From: Methylophaga nitratireducenticrescens | GTDB taxonomy: Bacteria; Pseudomonadota; Gammaproteobacteria; Nitrosococcales; Methylophagaceae | NCBI RefSeq assembly: GCF_000260985.4 | Contig: NC_017857.3 | Coordinates: forward strand, 2,967,001-3,031,000 | Direction of reading: 5' to 3' | Length of the DNA: 64,000 nucleotides | Shown here: positions 27,475 through 36,203 of the stretch, piece after piece | Layout of the letters: each line of letters opens with the position of its first letter | How positions within the stretch are numbered: the first letter of the stretch is position 1 | Position numbers and translations under genes: made by a program | Notes under the pieces: model-generated | The model's database searches: none | What the model was told of the DNA's origin: nothing | Seen by the model: only the letters and a program-made list of their open reading frames with translations

Positions 27475-28446
27475 TTAATACCCCAGATTCTGAATATTTT
27501 TATGCGAAATCTGTGCCAGCGTATCACCATTCATAATGCGTTTGATCTTGTCAGCATATTGCGGATCGGTTGCATAACCGGCTTCATGCAGTTTTTCTAC
27601 AAAGGTTTCCGGATCACCAACATATTTTAATGCTTCACGGTAGCGAGGTTGCGACTGAAGGAAGCTGACATAATCCTCAAAACTCTGAGCATAATCATCG
27701 TAAGATCGAAAACGTGATTGCTCGGCAATGGGCTTACCATCACGATATTCAAGCGCATTTTTAGCCACAAATTCACCATCCCATCGGCTATCGGCTTTAA
27801 TATTGAAAAGATTAAAACTGGACTGTCCCTCGCCATCTTTTAATACATATCGACCCCAGCCGGTTTCAAGTGCAGCCTGAGACAAAATAACTTCAGGTGT
27901 CGTACCCATTTTGTCAGCTGCCTGTTGTGCCAGTGGCCAAAGATGATTAACAAACTCTTCAGGCGTTTTAAAGCGCTGGGGAAAGTTTTTGTGTTCCGTG
28001 CCGGATAAGATCTCTTTGCTATCCGTATCTTGAGAATTTTCATGGATTTCTTTCACTGCACGTCGTAAATCCTGACGAATAGTCACCGTATCAATGCTGA
28101 ACGTTTGCCCAGGTAATGGCATATTGGCATTGGTATTTGTCTGACCACCTAATTGCCGAACAATGACATCCTGTAAACCGAGGCCTCCGCGTTGCGACAA
28201 ATCCATTGCCAGTTGCTGGTCGGCCATTTCCCGATAGGTTTTGCTGTGATTGGAATCGAAAATACCTTCTGCCAAACTCGCCTGACGCATACTTTTCAAC
28301 ATCATCGTTGTGAAAAGTGCTTCAAATTGCGCTGCCACCTGTCGCAGAGTGTTTGCTTCATTCTCCGATTTTAAAGCGGATTCACGCAGTTGATTTAAGC
28401 CATGAAAATCAACTGCGTTTTGCGAAATATTTGAAGGAATCGTCAT
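27475..28446 (-). CDS. flgJ: FlgJ rod-cap/peptidoglycan hydrolase
   Basis: 323-residue bifunctional protein. The N-terminal rod-binding domain (about 30-110, FEALFTTMMLKSMRQA) caps the growing rod. The C-terminal glucosaminidase domain (about 165-320) opens the peptidoglycan; its catalytic Glu lies in ILSQAALETGWGRYVL. Both halves are intact, as in most gammaproteobacteria. It is 6 bp from flgI, so co-translated in the flgHIJ unit. Confidence 0.94.
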   Translation of the reverse strand: MTIPSNISQNAVDFHGLNQLRESALKSENEANTLRQVAAQFEALFTTMMLKSMRQASLAEGIFDSNHSKTYREMADQQLAMDLSQRGGLGLQDVIVRQLGGQTNTNANMPLPGQTFSIDTVTIRQDLRRAVKEIHENSQDTDSKEILSGTEHKNFPQRFKTPEEFVNHLWPLAQQAADKMGTTPEVILSQAALETGWGRYVLKDGEGQSSFNLFNIKADSRWDGEFVAKNALEYRDGKPIAEQSRFRSYDDYAQSFEDYVSFLQSQPRYREALKYVGDPETFVEKLHEAGYATDPQYADKIKRIMNGDTLAQISHKNIQNLGY

Positions 28447-28452
28447 GTCGGA

Positions 28453-29550
28453 TTAGATGATTACCAATTCAGCACGCAAGGCACCAGCCTGTTTCAATGC
28501 TTCAAGAATTGCCACTAAATCACCGGGGGCAGCCCCAACCTGATTCACTGCACGGACAATTTCATCCAAAGACACGCCGGGATTAAATACAAACATTCTG
28601 CTGTTTTCTTCGGATATTTCAATGTCATAGTTGGGTGTTATAACAGTCTGCCCAGCCGATAAAGCATTGGGTTGAGACACTTCAGGATCTGCTGAAATGG
28701 TGACCGATAAACTGCCATGGGTTACCGCAGCAGGACTGACACGAACATTCTGACCAATCACCACGGTGCCACTGCGAGAGTTGACGACGACTCTAGCCGC
28801 AGCTTCACCCGGGCTCAGCTCGAGATTTTCAATTAACGATAAAAACGGAATACGTTGATTGGGGTCTCTCGGGGCATTGACCCTGACGGATGCCGCATCC
28901 ATAGAACTGGCTGTGCCGCGTCCCAATGTCTGATTGATGGCATCCGATAATCTGCTTGCTGTGGTGAAATCTGCCTGATGTAAATTCAGGATGATATGGT
29001 CACCGACATTCAATGCATTCTGGACAGTTCGTTCTACGGTAGCACCATTAGGTATCCGCCCAACACTTGGGATATTTACTGTTACTCTCGAACCATCACC
29101 AGCTTCGGCTCCAAAACCACCGACCACCAGATTGCCTTGCGCCATGGCATATATTTCACCATCAGCCCCTTTTAACGGAGTCATGATTAAGCTGCCACCA
29201 CGCAGACTTTTCGCATCACCCAAGGATGAGACGGTAATATCAATCGTTTGACCCGGTTTGGCAAAAGGCGGCAAATCGGCATGGACAGAAACTGCCGCTA
29301 TATTTTTACTTTTAGGGTTCACACCAGCGGGCAATGTAACGCCCATCTCACGCAACATGCTTCTTAGTGTCTGGCCGGTAAATGCAGTCTTGTCACCGCT
29401 ACCCGTCAGCCCGACAACCAAACCATAACCTACCAGCTGGTTATTTCGCACCCCGCCAATAGACGCTAAATCCTTGATTCGCTCTGCTTGAGCAGTCGAC
29501 ATTATCAACAGCAAAAAAGCGGCAAAAAAGGTATTTAAAATGGTTTTCAT
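28453..29550 (-). CDS. flgI: FlgI P-ring protein
   Basis: 365-residue periplasmic P-ring subunit. A clear signal peptide (about 1-22, cleaving after AQA) precedes the conserved [20 protein letters not shown] and [12 protein letters not shown]. Length and C-terminal [20 protein letters not shown] are typical. It lies 10 bp after flgH, matching assembly of the P- and L-rings from one transcript. Confidence 0.95.
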   Translation of the reverse strand: MKTILNTFFAAFLLLIMSTAQAERIKDLASIGGVRNNQLVGYGLVVGLTGSGDKTAFTGQTLRSMLREMGVTLPAGVNPKSKNIAAVSVHADLPPFAKPGQTIDITVSSLGDAKSLRGGSLIMTPLKGADGEIYAMAQGNLVVGGFGAEAGDGSRVTVNIPSVGRIPNGATVERTVQNALNVGDHIILNLHQADFTTASRLSDAINQTLGRGTASSMDAASVRVNAPRDPNQRIPFLSLIENLELSPGEAAARVVVNSRSGTVVIGQNVRVSPAAVTHGSLSVTISADPEVSQPNALSAGQTVITPNYDIEISEENSRMFVFNPGVSLDEIVRAVNQVGAAPGDLVAILEALKQAGALRAELVII

Positions 29551-29560
29551 TTTCCTGACC

Positions 29561-30268
29561 TCAAAAAGGCATTAACGCACTGATGAAGAACCGGCTAAGC
29601 CAGCCCATGGTATTGGAATCATTTGCCGGTCCATCACCCACATAAGTGATTTGGGCATCGGCAATTCGAATAGACGAAATGGTATTGGTGGCATCAATAT
29701 CGCGCGGGCTAATCATGCCCGTTAACCGGACATACTCATTGCCCTGATTAATGGTGACCACTTTTTCACCACGCACAATCATATTGCCGTTTGACAACAC
29801 CTCCACCACAGACACACTGATATCACCGGTAAGGAAGTTGTTTTGTTCACTTTCGCCTTCCCCTTCAAAACTGCTATTAGCACCCGTGCTAAAAGCAAGG
29901 TTGTTATCATCCGTATTGGCCAAAGGGAGGCCGCTGGGGAGGCTGAATTGGGGGGTCGTACCAAATATAGTTGGATTATTTATATTGTTGGAGCTGGTTT
30001 TATCAACTGTTGTGGTGGCTTCTTTTTCGGCATCGGTCCGCTCTTGCAAACGTACTGTCAAAATATCGCCGACCCGACGGGCTTTATAATCTTCATACAA
30101 GGTAATATTGCTACGCGTGTCAAAGATGGCACCATCGTTTCGTTCTACTGGAGCAGTAGCCACCGGCCGCACTGCAGCATAGGCCGGGTCACGTTTTACT
30201 TCATTACTGACGCAAGCGGAAAGCAAAATCAGCGAAATGATTCCCAATAGTCGGTAAATGAATTTCAT
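29561..30268 (-). CDS. flgH: FlgH L-ring lipoprotein
   Basis: 235-residue outer-membrane L-ring lipoprotein. I use the ATG at 30268 because it gives a lipoprotein signal with lipobox LLSAC (Cys19) and has GGAG upstream. A frame extending 135 bp further would cover the RpoN site at 30308-30322 and is not credible. Conserved family segments are [20 protein letters not shown] and the C-terminal [20 protein letters not shown]. It is the first gene after the flgG terminator. Confidence 0.94.
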   Translation of the reverse strand: MKFIYRLLGIISLILLSACVSNEVKRDPAYAAVRPVATAPVERNDGAIFDTRSNITLYEDYKARRVGDILTVRLQERTDAEKEATTTVDKTSSNNINNPTIFGTTPQFSLPSGLPLANTDDNNLAFSTGANSSFEGEGESEQNNFLTGDISVSVVEVLSNGNMIVRGEKVVTINQGNEYVRLTGMISPRDIDATNTISSIRIADAQITYVGDGPANDSNTMGWLSRFFISALMPF

Positions 30269-30307
30269 ATGGATCTCCGGGACGAACGTATCTATAGAAT
30301 TTAACTT

Positions 30308-30322
30308 GCAGAGTCCATGCCA
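30308..30322 (-). promoter_or_regulatory. RpoN (-24/-12) promoter for flgHIJ
   Basis: The minus strand reads TGGCATGGACTCTGC with exact GG-N10-GC spacing. It lies 40 bp upstream of the chosen flgH start and downstream of the flgG terminator, so flgHIJ (and possibly flgKL and the sugar island) has its own mid-class promoter. Confidence 0.78.
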
Positions 30323-30367
30323 GAAACGTGCTTTAATCTGAGAAATTTTTGCAGCATTATCCGGCAC

Positions 30368-30406
30368 AAAAAAGCCTTGGTAACGCATCAGATACGCCAC
30401 CAAGGC
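30368..30406 (-). terminator. Intrinsic terminator after flgG
   Basis: On the minus strand the stem GCCTTGGT/ACCAAGGC, with partial pairing continued into the loop, is followed by a run of six T. It lies 16 bp after the flgG stop and ends the flgBCDEFG transcript. Confidence 0.85.
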
Positions 30407-30421
30407 CCTATATGAATATTG

Positions 30422-31207
30422 CTATAGATTTTGACTGGCGTACTGCAGCATTTGATCGGCTGTGGAAATGGCTTTTGAATTCATTTCATAGGCACGTTGG
30501 GTTTCGATCATGTTAATCAGCTCAGTTACTACATTTACGTTTGATGTCTCCAGAGCACCACCAATAACTCGACCCAAACCATCCAAAGTGGGCGTACCGA
30601 CGATAGGAACACCACTGGCACCGGTTTCTTTAAACAGGTTTTCACCAACCGGTTGCAAACCAGCAGGATTCACAAAATCAGCTAACTCAATTTCGCCAAT
30701 GACAGTTGGTTCATTATCCCCAGGCTGGGTGATGCTGACGGTACCATCTACACCAATAGTAACGCTTTGTACGTCATTGGGAATATTGATACCGGGATCC
30801 AGCAGATAACCATTAGACATCACCACATCGCCATCGGCATTAATTTGAAAAGTACCATCTCGGGTATAGGCAAGATCACCATCCGGCATCAGGATCTGAA
30901 AGTAACCCCGACCATCAATGGCAACATCGAGGGCATTATCTGTTTGGATAATGTTGCCTTGAGTATGCAGTTTTTCGGTGGCAACGGTGCGAACACCGGT
31001 ACCGATCATTAAACCGGAAGGCAATTGATTATCAGTGGTCGTTTGTGCGCCGGGTTGTCGAATCGTCTGATACAGCAGATCTTCAAATACTGCGCGATCC
31101 TGTTTGAACCCGGTGGTATTCACATTCGCCAGGTTATTCGAAATTACCGACATCTTTGTTTGCTGAGCGTCAAGCCCGGTTTTCGCAATCCATAATGCCT
31201 GGTTCAT
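30422..31207 (-). CDS. flgG: FlgG distal rod protein
   Basis: 261-residue distal rod subunit. [20 protein letters not shown] and the rod motif [20 protein letters not shown] at the N-terminus, with [20 protein letters not shown] at the C-terminus, are typical. The length of about 260 is fixed across FlgG proteins. It is last in the flgBCDEFG unit, followed by a terminator. Confidence 0.95.
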   Translation of the reverse strand: MNQALWIAKTGLDAQQTKMSVISNNLANVNTTGFKQDRAVFEDLLYQTIRQPGAQTTTDNQLPSGLMIGTGVRTVATEKLHTQGNIIQTDNALDVAIDGRGYFQILMPDGDLAYTRDGTFQINADGDVVMSNGYLLDPGINIPNDVQSVTIGVDGTVSITQPGDNEPTVIGEIELADFVNPAGLQPVGENLFKETGASGVPIVGTPTLDGLGRVIGGALETSNVNVVTELINMIETQRAYEMNSKAISTADQMLQYASQNL

Positions 31208-31240
31208 AAGGTCTCTCCTAAAAACACTATTGTTCTGTTA

Positions 31241-31984
31241 CTAACCATTTAGTTGCAACAAGCGTGCCGATGCGGCACTGTTTTCTTCTGCGGTGCTCAT
31301 CATTTTGACTTGCATCTCATATTTACGCTGAAGCTCAATCATATTGACCAAAGCACCAACAGCATTCACGTTGCTGCCTTCAATGGTTCCAGAGGCAACT
31401 TTAACCGTGGCATCCAACGGTGCTTCCGTGCCATCCGCCATACGCAGCAAACCATCTGCATCTTTAAAAACATTTTGCAGGTCTGGCTTGACCAGCTTGA
31501 TTCGATCGATAACTGCCAACGCATTTTCAGCACCGCCAATCGGGCGGATAGAAATTGTGCCATCAGCACCGATATCAATTTTTTCTGCTGGAGGAATGGC
31601 GATAGGCCCACCCTCGCCCATCACTTGCAAACCAGTGCCGGTTACCAGCTGACCAAATTCAGTCACATGCATATCACCTGCCCGGGTATAACCTTCACGA
31701 CCATCTTTGCCCATGACAGAAATAAAACCTTCACCCTGTACAGAAATATCCAGTTCACGACCGGTTGATTGCACGCTGCCTTGCTGATAATCCGTCGCTG
31801 GACGCTCAGTCATTGAATACACCCGGGTTGGTAAACCTTCGCCAAATACCGGCATGGAACGGAACTGTTCCAAATCAGCACGAAACCCCGTGGTATTGAC
31901 GTTAGCCAGATTATTAGCATTGGTCGCCTGCGCCAGCATGGTTTGCTGCGCCGCATTCATTGAGATAAACAGCATGCGATCCAT
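31241..31984 (-). CDS. flgF: FlgF proximal rod protein
   Basis: 247-residue proximal rod subunit. MDRMLFISMNAAQQTMLAQA and [20 protein letters not shown] at the N-terminus and GSNVNAVGALVNMIELQRKY at the C-terminus identify it. It is paralogous to FlgG and placed directly before it, the usual order. Confidence 0.94.
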   Translation of the reverse strand: MDRMLFISMNAAQQTMLAQATNANNLANVNTTGFRADLEQFRSMPVFGEGLPTRVYSMTERPATDYQQGSVQSTGRELDISVQGEGFISVMGKDGREGYTRAGDMHVTEFGQLVTGTGLQVMGEGGPIAIPPAEKIDIGADGTISIRPIGGAENALAVIDRIKLVKPDLQNVFKDADGLLRMADGTEAPLDATVKVASGTIEGSNVNAVGALVNMIELQRKYEMQVKMMSTAEENSAASARLLQLNG

Positions 31985-32029
31985 AGTTAGCCTCTTTTTT
32001 CGATATACATATCAATCAACTCAGCGAAT

Positions 32030-33316
32030 TTAACGCAGATTGATAATGGTCTGGGTAATGGCATTATTGGTTTCTATTGCTTTCGAGTTCGCCTGGAAAT
32101 TACGCTGTGCAGTAATCAGGCCAACAAGTTCTTTGGTCAAATCGACATTTGAGGTTTCCAGAGCGCCTGACTGAATCAGACCAAAGCTGCCGGTGCCTGC
32201 TTCACCGATCCGCACATCGCCCGAATCCAATGTCGCTTCCCAGGCAGTATTACCTATCTGTTTTAAGCCTTGAGGGTTAGGAAAATCTGCCAACACAATT
32301 TTGGCAACGTTAGTGGTTTGACCATTAGAATATTGGGCCTGTACCAAGCCGGTATCATCAATATCCAAGCCTGTTAATCGACCAGTAGGAAAACCATTCT
32401 GATCGGTATCCAATACGGTAAATGCCGCTGAGTTCTGAGTCGAACCGGCAAAATTAATTTCGAAACTCAAATCAACTGCACCGCTACTTAAACCGGAAAA
32501 ATCATAGGTTTCGGTTGGTGTAACACCTGCATCCAAAGCCCCACCCAGAGCCGGATCAAAGGTCAACGTTTTGGTGGTTTGTCCACCGCTATCAAATGGC
32601 ACAATGGTTTGACTGCCAGTTGGCTCATTAATATAGACCTGAACATTCCATTCATTCGGAACATTGGTTTTCTGATAGTAATAGGTCAACGTACTTTCAT
32701 TTCCCAAAGAATCAAAAATATTGCTGGAGGTTGAGTTAGTATAGGTTGTTGGATCATTAGGATCGATTGGTGTCGCAATCGGATCAATATCTAATGCTGT
32801 CGATGGAAGATTTGCTGCAATATCTACTTCTGTAGTGGCTTGAGGCACACCAGCAGCAACCGGCAACCGAATCGGATTCGTTCCACCCAAAGCGGTAGAA
32901 GAAACACTGCCATCAGCATTGACTGGGAAACCTAATAAATATTGTCCGGAGCTATTGGTGATGTAGCCATCGCGGTTAATATTAAAAGCACCGGCTCTGC
33001 TGTATAAAACCTGCTCAGTATCCAGAGCGGGTGCCAATGCGTAAAACCCCTGTCCATTGCCACTAATCGCCAAATCCAGCGAGTTATTGGTCACTTCCAG
33101 ATTTCCCTGATTGAACTGTTGTGCCACATTGTTTAGCACCACACCCGTACCAATAGCAGTATTGCTGTTTCCAAAGGTTGACAGGGCATAAACATCACCG
33201 AATTCTGCTCGTGAACCTTTAAAGCCAATGGTATTGATATTGGCGATATTATTTGATTTCACATTCAAATCGGAGGTGGCGGCATTGAGGCCGGTTAAAG
33301 CTGTATTAAATGACAT
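32030..33316 (-). CDS. flgE: FlgE hook protein
   Basis: 428-residue hook subunit. The N-terminal D0 part with MSFNTALTGLNAATSDLNVK and NNIANINTIGFKGSRAEFGD and the C-terminal [20 protein letters not shown] are conserved. The longer, Thr/Asp-rich middle forms the exposed D1/D2 domains. Length is usual for Pseudomonas-type hooks. It follows flgD by 12 bp, which encodes the hook cap needed for its assembly. Confidence 0.95.
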   Translation of the reverse strand: MSFNTALTGLNAATSDLNVKSNNIANINTIGFKGSRAEFGDVYALSTFGNSNTAIGTGVVLNNVAQQFNQGNLEVTNNSLDLAISGNGQGFYALAPALDTEQVLYSRAGAFNINRDGYITNSSGQYLLGFPVNADGSVSSTALGGTNPIRLPVAAGVPQATTEVDIAANLPSTALDIDPIATPIDPNDPTTYTNSTSSNIFDSLGNESTLTYYYQKTNVPNEWNVQVYINEPTGSQTIVPFDSGGQTTKTLTFDPALGGALDAGVTPTETYDFSGLSSGAVDLSFEINFAGSTQNSAAFTVLDTDQNGFPTGRLTGLDIDDTGLVQAQYSNGQTTNVAKIVLADFPNPQGLKQIGNTAWEATLDSGDVRIGEAGTGSFGLIQSGALETSNVDLTKELVGLITAQRNFQANSKAIETNNAITQTIINLR

Positions 33317-33328
33317 GATGATTACCCC

Positions 33329-34015
33329 TTAAATAATTTCTTGAACTTCACTGAACGGCACGGAACCAATACCGGCCAGATTCATGGTCAGTCCTTGTCC
33401 GTTAGAGCCAACCAAAACACTGTCTACCTTCGCTATCACCGCAGTGGCAAAAGCGGTATTTTGTCCATCAACAGTGCCAGTAGCCATAAATTGATAGGTA
33501 CCTTCTGGCATTGCTTCCCCATCATTATTCAAACCATCCCACTCAAAATTGGTGTAACCAGATGCGGCTCCCATAGGAATGGTTCGAACCAACTCACCCG
33601 TATCGCTATATATTTTCATTTCTAAATTAGATACGGGCTCTGCCACATTAATTTGTCCTCGCATGGGGGAGTCAGCGGTCATCACCCCAATTGAAGATGG
33701 AACCAACACTGATCGACCGACCAAAGAAGAACCTTGTAATGCCTGATCGGATTGCATGACATTTGCAAAGCTGGCAAATGAATCCTGCAAATCACTGATG
33801 CCACTTACTGTGCTGAAAGAGGCTATCTGTCCTAGAAAGTCGCCATTTTCCATTGGCTTAAGAGGATCTTGATTCATCAACTGCGTGGTCATTAATGACA
33901 AAAAGTCATTCATTTGCAGCTTGCCAGGGTCCTTTTCCTCTTCTTCTGTAGAACTTGATGTATTTTTACTATTGAGAAAAGCATATGGATTGTCGCTAAC
34001 ACCGTTTATTGCCAT
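33329..34015 (-). CDS. flgD: FlgD hook cap/scaffold protein
   Basis: 228-residue hook-capping protein. The N-terminal segment LQMNDFLSLMTTQLMNQDPL (about 32-51) and KPMENGDFLGQIASFSTVSG are strongly conserved, followed by the FlgD Ig-like and tudor-like fold with EWDGLNNDGEAMPEGTYQF. It is removed once the hook is complete. Located between flgC and flgE as usual. Confidence 0.94.
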   Translation of the reverse strand: MAINGVSDNPYAFLNSKNTSSSTEEEEKDPGKLQMNDFLSLMTTQLMNQDPLKPMENGDFLGQIASFSTVSGISDLQDSFASFANVMQSDQALQGSSLVGRSVLVPSSIGVMTADSPMRGQINVAEPVSNLEMKIYSDTGELVRTIPMGAASGYTNFEWDGLNNDGEAMPEGTYQFMATGTVDGQNTAFATAVIAKVDSVLVGSNGQGLTMNLAGIGSVPFSEVQEII

Positions 34016-34033
34016 TTCTATGACTCCCTGCGG

Positions 34034-34447
34034 TTATTTGCCAAGCTGCAATGTCTGTAGCAGCAATTGTTTGGAAGTGTTGGCAATCTCAACATTGTTC
34101 TGATATGAACGAGAAGCCGACATCATATTTGCCATTTCTGCAATGGCGTCCACGTTTGAGTGATAAACATAGCCGTTGTCATCTGCCAGAGGATGTGACG
34201 GGTTGTATTCCTGGCGAACCGGAGCCTGACTTTCTGTTATGCCTAACACTTGAACAGAGCCTGCTTTGTATCCTTGCTGTGCATCATCCAGTACTGTGGA
34301 AAACACTGGTTGCCGGGTGCGGTAGGTTTCATTCACGCTACTACTGACACTGTCTGCATTGGCCAGATTACTGGCTGTGGTATTGAGACGCAGTGATTGC
34401 GCACTCATTCCACTACCTGCAATATCGAAAATGTTAAATAATGACAT
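34034..34447 (-). CDS. flgC: FlgC proximal rod protein
   Basis: 137-residue proximal rod subunit. N-terminal LFNIFDIAGSGMSAQSLRLN with NTTASNLANADS and C-terminal SNVDAIAEMANMMSASRSYQ are diagnostic. It follows flgB by 6 bp in the same operon. Confidence 0.95.
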   Translation of the reverse strand: MSLFNIFDIAGSGMSAQSLRLNTTASNLANADSVSSSVNETYRTRQPVFSTVLDDAQQGYKAGSVQVLGITESQAPVRQEYNPSHPLADDNGYVYHSNVDAIAEMANMMSASRSYQNNVEIANTSKQLLLQTLQLGK

Positions 34448-34453
34448 GGCAGA

Positions 34454-34855
34454 TTAATCTCCTTTGATCGCTTTGGTCAGGCCTTGGAAACGTCCGCCTA
34501 AAAATTCAAGACTGGCCTGGTACTGAACGGCATTCTGCATAAACTGTGCCTGCTCCACTTGTTCATCCACAGTATTACCGTCCAAAGAATCTTGCATCGT
34601 TGTCCGGTATTGGGTGACGGCTTCAAATGGATTGCCGTTGTTACCGGCAATATGTTTCTGATGAGTCGTATTCAAAGCGGCAGATTTTTGTCCTGCTGCC
34701 GCCATTTGCAATGCCGATTGAAAATCCATATCTTTTGCTTTGAAGTTTGGCGTGTCTGCATTGGCCAGATTAGTCGCCAGCATTTCTGCCCGCTGCGTTC
34801 TGATACGCAAAGCATCGGCATGAATCCCAAGAGCAGAATCAAAATTTATCGGCAT
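34454..34855 (-). CDS. flgB: FlgB proximal rod protein
   Basis: 133-residue proximal rod subunit and first gene of the flagellar rod/hook operon. The start is the ATG at 34855, which has GGAG seven bases upstream; an in-frame TTG 18 bp further up overlaps this site. INFDSALGIHADALRIRTQR and ATNLANADTPNFKAKDMDF are typical. An RpoN promoter lies about 40 bp upstream (34896-34910). The usual upstream neighbours flgA, flgM and flgN are not here. Confidence 0.94.
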   Translation of the reverse strand: MPINFDSALGIHADALRIRTQRAEMLATNLANADTPNFKAKDMDFQSALQMAAAGQKSAALNTTHQKHIAGNNGNPFEAVTQYRTTMQDSLDGNTVDEQVEQAQFMQNAVQYQASLEFLGGRFQGLTKAIKGD

Positions 34856-34895
34856 GCTGTTTCTCCACAACAATCATTTACTTGCAAACACCTAA

Positions 34896-34910
34896 GCATC
34901 ATGCATGCCA
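34896..34910 (-). promoter_or_regulatory. RpoN (-24/-12) promoter for flgBCDEFG
   Basis: The minus strand reads TGGCATGCATGATGC. The GG-N10-GC spacing is exact; -24 TGGCAT and -12 ATGC are each one base from the core. It lies about 40 bp upstream of flgB. Confidence 0.75.
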
Positions 34911-35184
34911 CAATTTATTGTCATTATTAATCAAACACTTAAAAGTACTGCGGCAAGCTATAAAAATTAAAGCGGCAAGCTGTTGCCACTCCAGTTAATA
35001 CGCGAATACTGCTGATATAATCACTCTGTTTTTGCTATATGAATGGTAAGAATTCCTGATATGAACGATACATTTGCCAACTGGCTCACGTATTTAAAAA
35101 ATAGATAGCGGGTGAGCAGCATAAGTGCTTGACCCACAATACATTTAGCGTTAAAACCGAATACCTACAAGGAGCGTCACTGAA
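34911..35184. other. Divergent spacer between flgB and the pilin operon
   Basis: The gap from flgB to fimT is 329 bp. Besides the flgB promoter it holds an extended -10 (TGATATAAT, 35013-35021) on the plus strand, a second, better placed promoter for the pilins (35129-35157), and a 21-codon open frame (35043-35108) with the start repeated seven codons in. That short frame has no clear ribosome-binding site. I see no RNA gene. Confidence 0.5.
35129..35157 (+). promoter_or_regulatory. Sigma-70-type promoter candidate for the minor pilin operon
   Basis: TTGACC (35129-35134) and TAAAAC (35152-35157) are separated by 17 bp, giving a start point about 20 bp before the fimT initiation codon. -35 matches 5 of 6 and -10 matches 4 of 6 consensus bases. 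Confidence 0.45.
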
Positions 35185-35739
35185 GTGAAAAAGTTTGCGG
35201 CAAATAATGGTTTCACATTGATCGAGTTAATGATCACACTGGTTGTTGTCATTATCCTCGCGGCAATTGCTGCACCCAGTTTCAATTCCATGATTCGTGA
35301 AAACCGTCTGGCCACTCAAGCCAATAATTTTTTAGGCTCATTACAACTCGCGAAAAGTGAAGCAATACGTCGGGGTGTTCAGGTCACCATGCTCCGTGAT
35401 GGCAATGCTGCTGGTGAATGGCAAGGAGGTTGGAGAATTTTCACTGACTGGAATCGAAATGAAACCTTTGATGGTAATGCAAATGCCACCGACTGCAGTA
35501 CAGAGGGACAAGACTGCTACCTAAGAATTTATGAATCTTTAGATAACAATCTCACCCTTACCGGAGACGCAAAATATCAGGATTGGATAGCCTTCAGCCC
35601 CTCTGGAGAAGTTTTAAGCTCTGGTGGTGGACTACCAATGGGAACGTTTACTTTGTGTACGCCAAACACAAATGGGCGTGATGTTGTGTTAAACAACGCT
35701 GGGCGCATGCGAGTTGAAGAAGGAGATGCAGCATGCTGA
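35185..35739 (+). CDS. fimT: Minor type IV pilin FimT/FimU (GspH-like)
   Basis: 184-residue class III prepilin-type protein with a short leader ending in NNG and the N-methylation helix FTLIELMITLVVVIILAAIA. A GspH/FimT domain follows. PilD would cleave after Gly9 and methylate Phe. The start is GTG, with AGGAG about ten bases upstream. Minor pilins of this type prime pilus assembly. It leads the fimT-pilVWX-Y1-E cluster; FimU is an equally possible name. Its stop overlaps pilV by 7 bp. Confidence 0.88.
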   Translation: MKKFAANNGFTLIELMITLVVVIILAAIAAPSFNSMIRENRLATQANNFLGSLQLAKSEAIRRGVQVTMLRDGNAAGEWQGGWRIFTDWNRNETFDGNANATDCSTEGQDCYLRIYESLDNNLTLTGDAKYQDWIAFSPSGEVLSSGGGLPMGTFTLCTPNTNGRDVVLNNAGRMRVEEGDAAC

Positions 35740-36203
35740 AAATAAAACCGTCTGGCTTTACTTTGTTGGAAGTAATGGTTGCCGTATTTGTACTATCTGT
35801 GGGTTTACTGGGTTTGGCCCATTTACAGATAACCGCCCTTAAAACCAATCAAAGTGCTGATCTCCGTACCCAGGCCTCATTATATGCATCTGATATTCTG
35901 AATCGTATGCGAGCAAATCGAATAGCGAGTCAAGACGGTCTTTATGTCATTGCCACTACAGATGGGATACCCAACGCTGGAGGTAATGTTTCTAACCAGG
36001 ATCTTCATGAATGGAGAACCAGCCTGTCCAATGCTTTACCAGGTGGTACAGGCGGGATTAACTGTCCAGCATTTAATAACTTAAATGAGTTCATTTGTAC
36101 TATCACAATTGAGTGGCGTGACATACATCTTGGAGACAACGCCAACAATATCAACTACAACGCATTAGCAACTAAAACATTAACGATGGAAGGGGCTTTA
36201 TGA
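35733..36203 (+). CDS. pilV: Minor pilin PilV
   Basis: 156-residue prepilin-like protein with leader and helix SGFTLLEVMVAVFVLSVGLL, followed by the PilV pattern GLAHLQITALKTNQSADLRT and ILNRMRANR. Minor pilins PilV, PilW and PilX form a tip complex with PilY1. Its stop overlaps pilW by 4 bp (ATGA), so the operon is tightly coupled. Confidence 0.9.
   Translation: MLKIKPSGFTLLEVMVAVFVLSVGLLGLAHLQITALKTNQSADLRTQASLYASDILNRMRANRIASQDGLYVIATTDGIPNAGGNVSNQDLHEWRTSLSNALPGGTGGINCPAFNNLNEFICTITIEWRDIHLGDNANNINYNALATKTLTMEGAL

Noticed and set aside
29843-30250. Long plus-strand open frame of 135 codons opposite flgH
   Set aside because: It lies antisense to a clearly conserved gene, has no ribosome-binding site and its translation looks like reversed codons of flgH.
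30269-30403. N-terminal extension of flgH by 45 codons
   Set aside because: The extension would bury the lipobox inside the protein and cover the RpoN site and part of the terminator.
31253-31768. Plus-strand open frame of 171 codons opposite flgF
   Set aside because: Shadow frame of flgF; composition rich in Cys, His and Phe, no family pattern.
35043-35108. 21-codon open frame before the pilin operon
   Set aside because: It looks protein-like at the end but has no ribosome-binding site; a leader peptide or relic cannot be told from chance.
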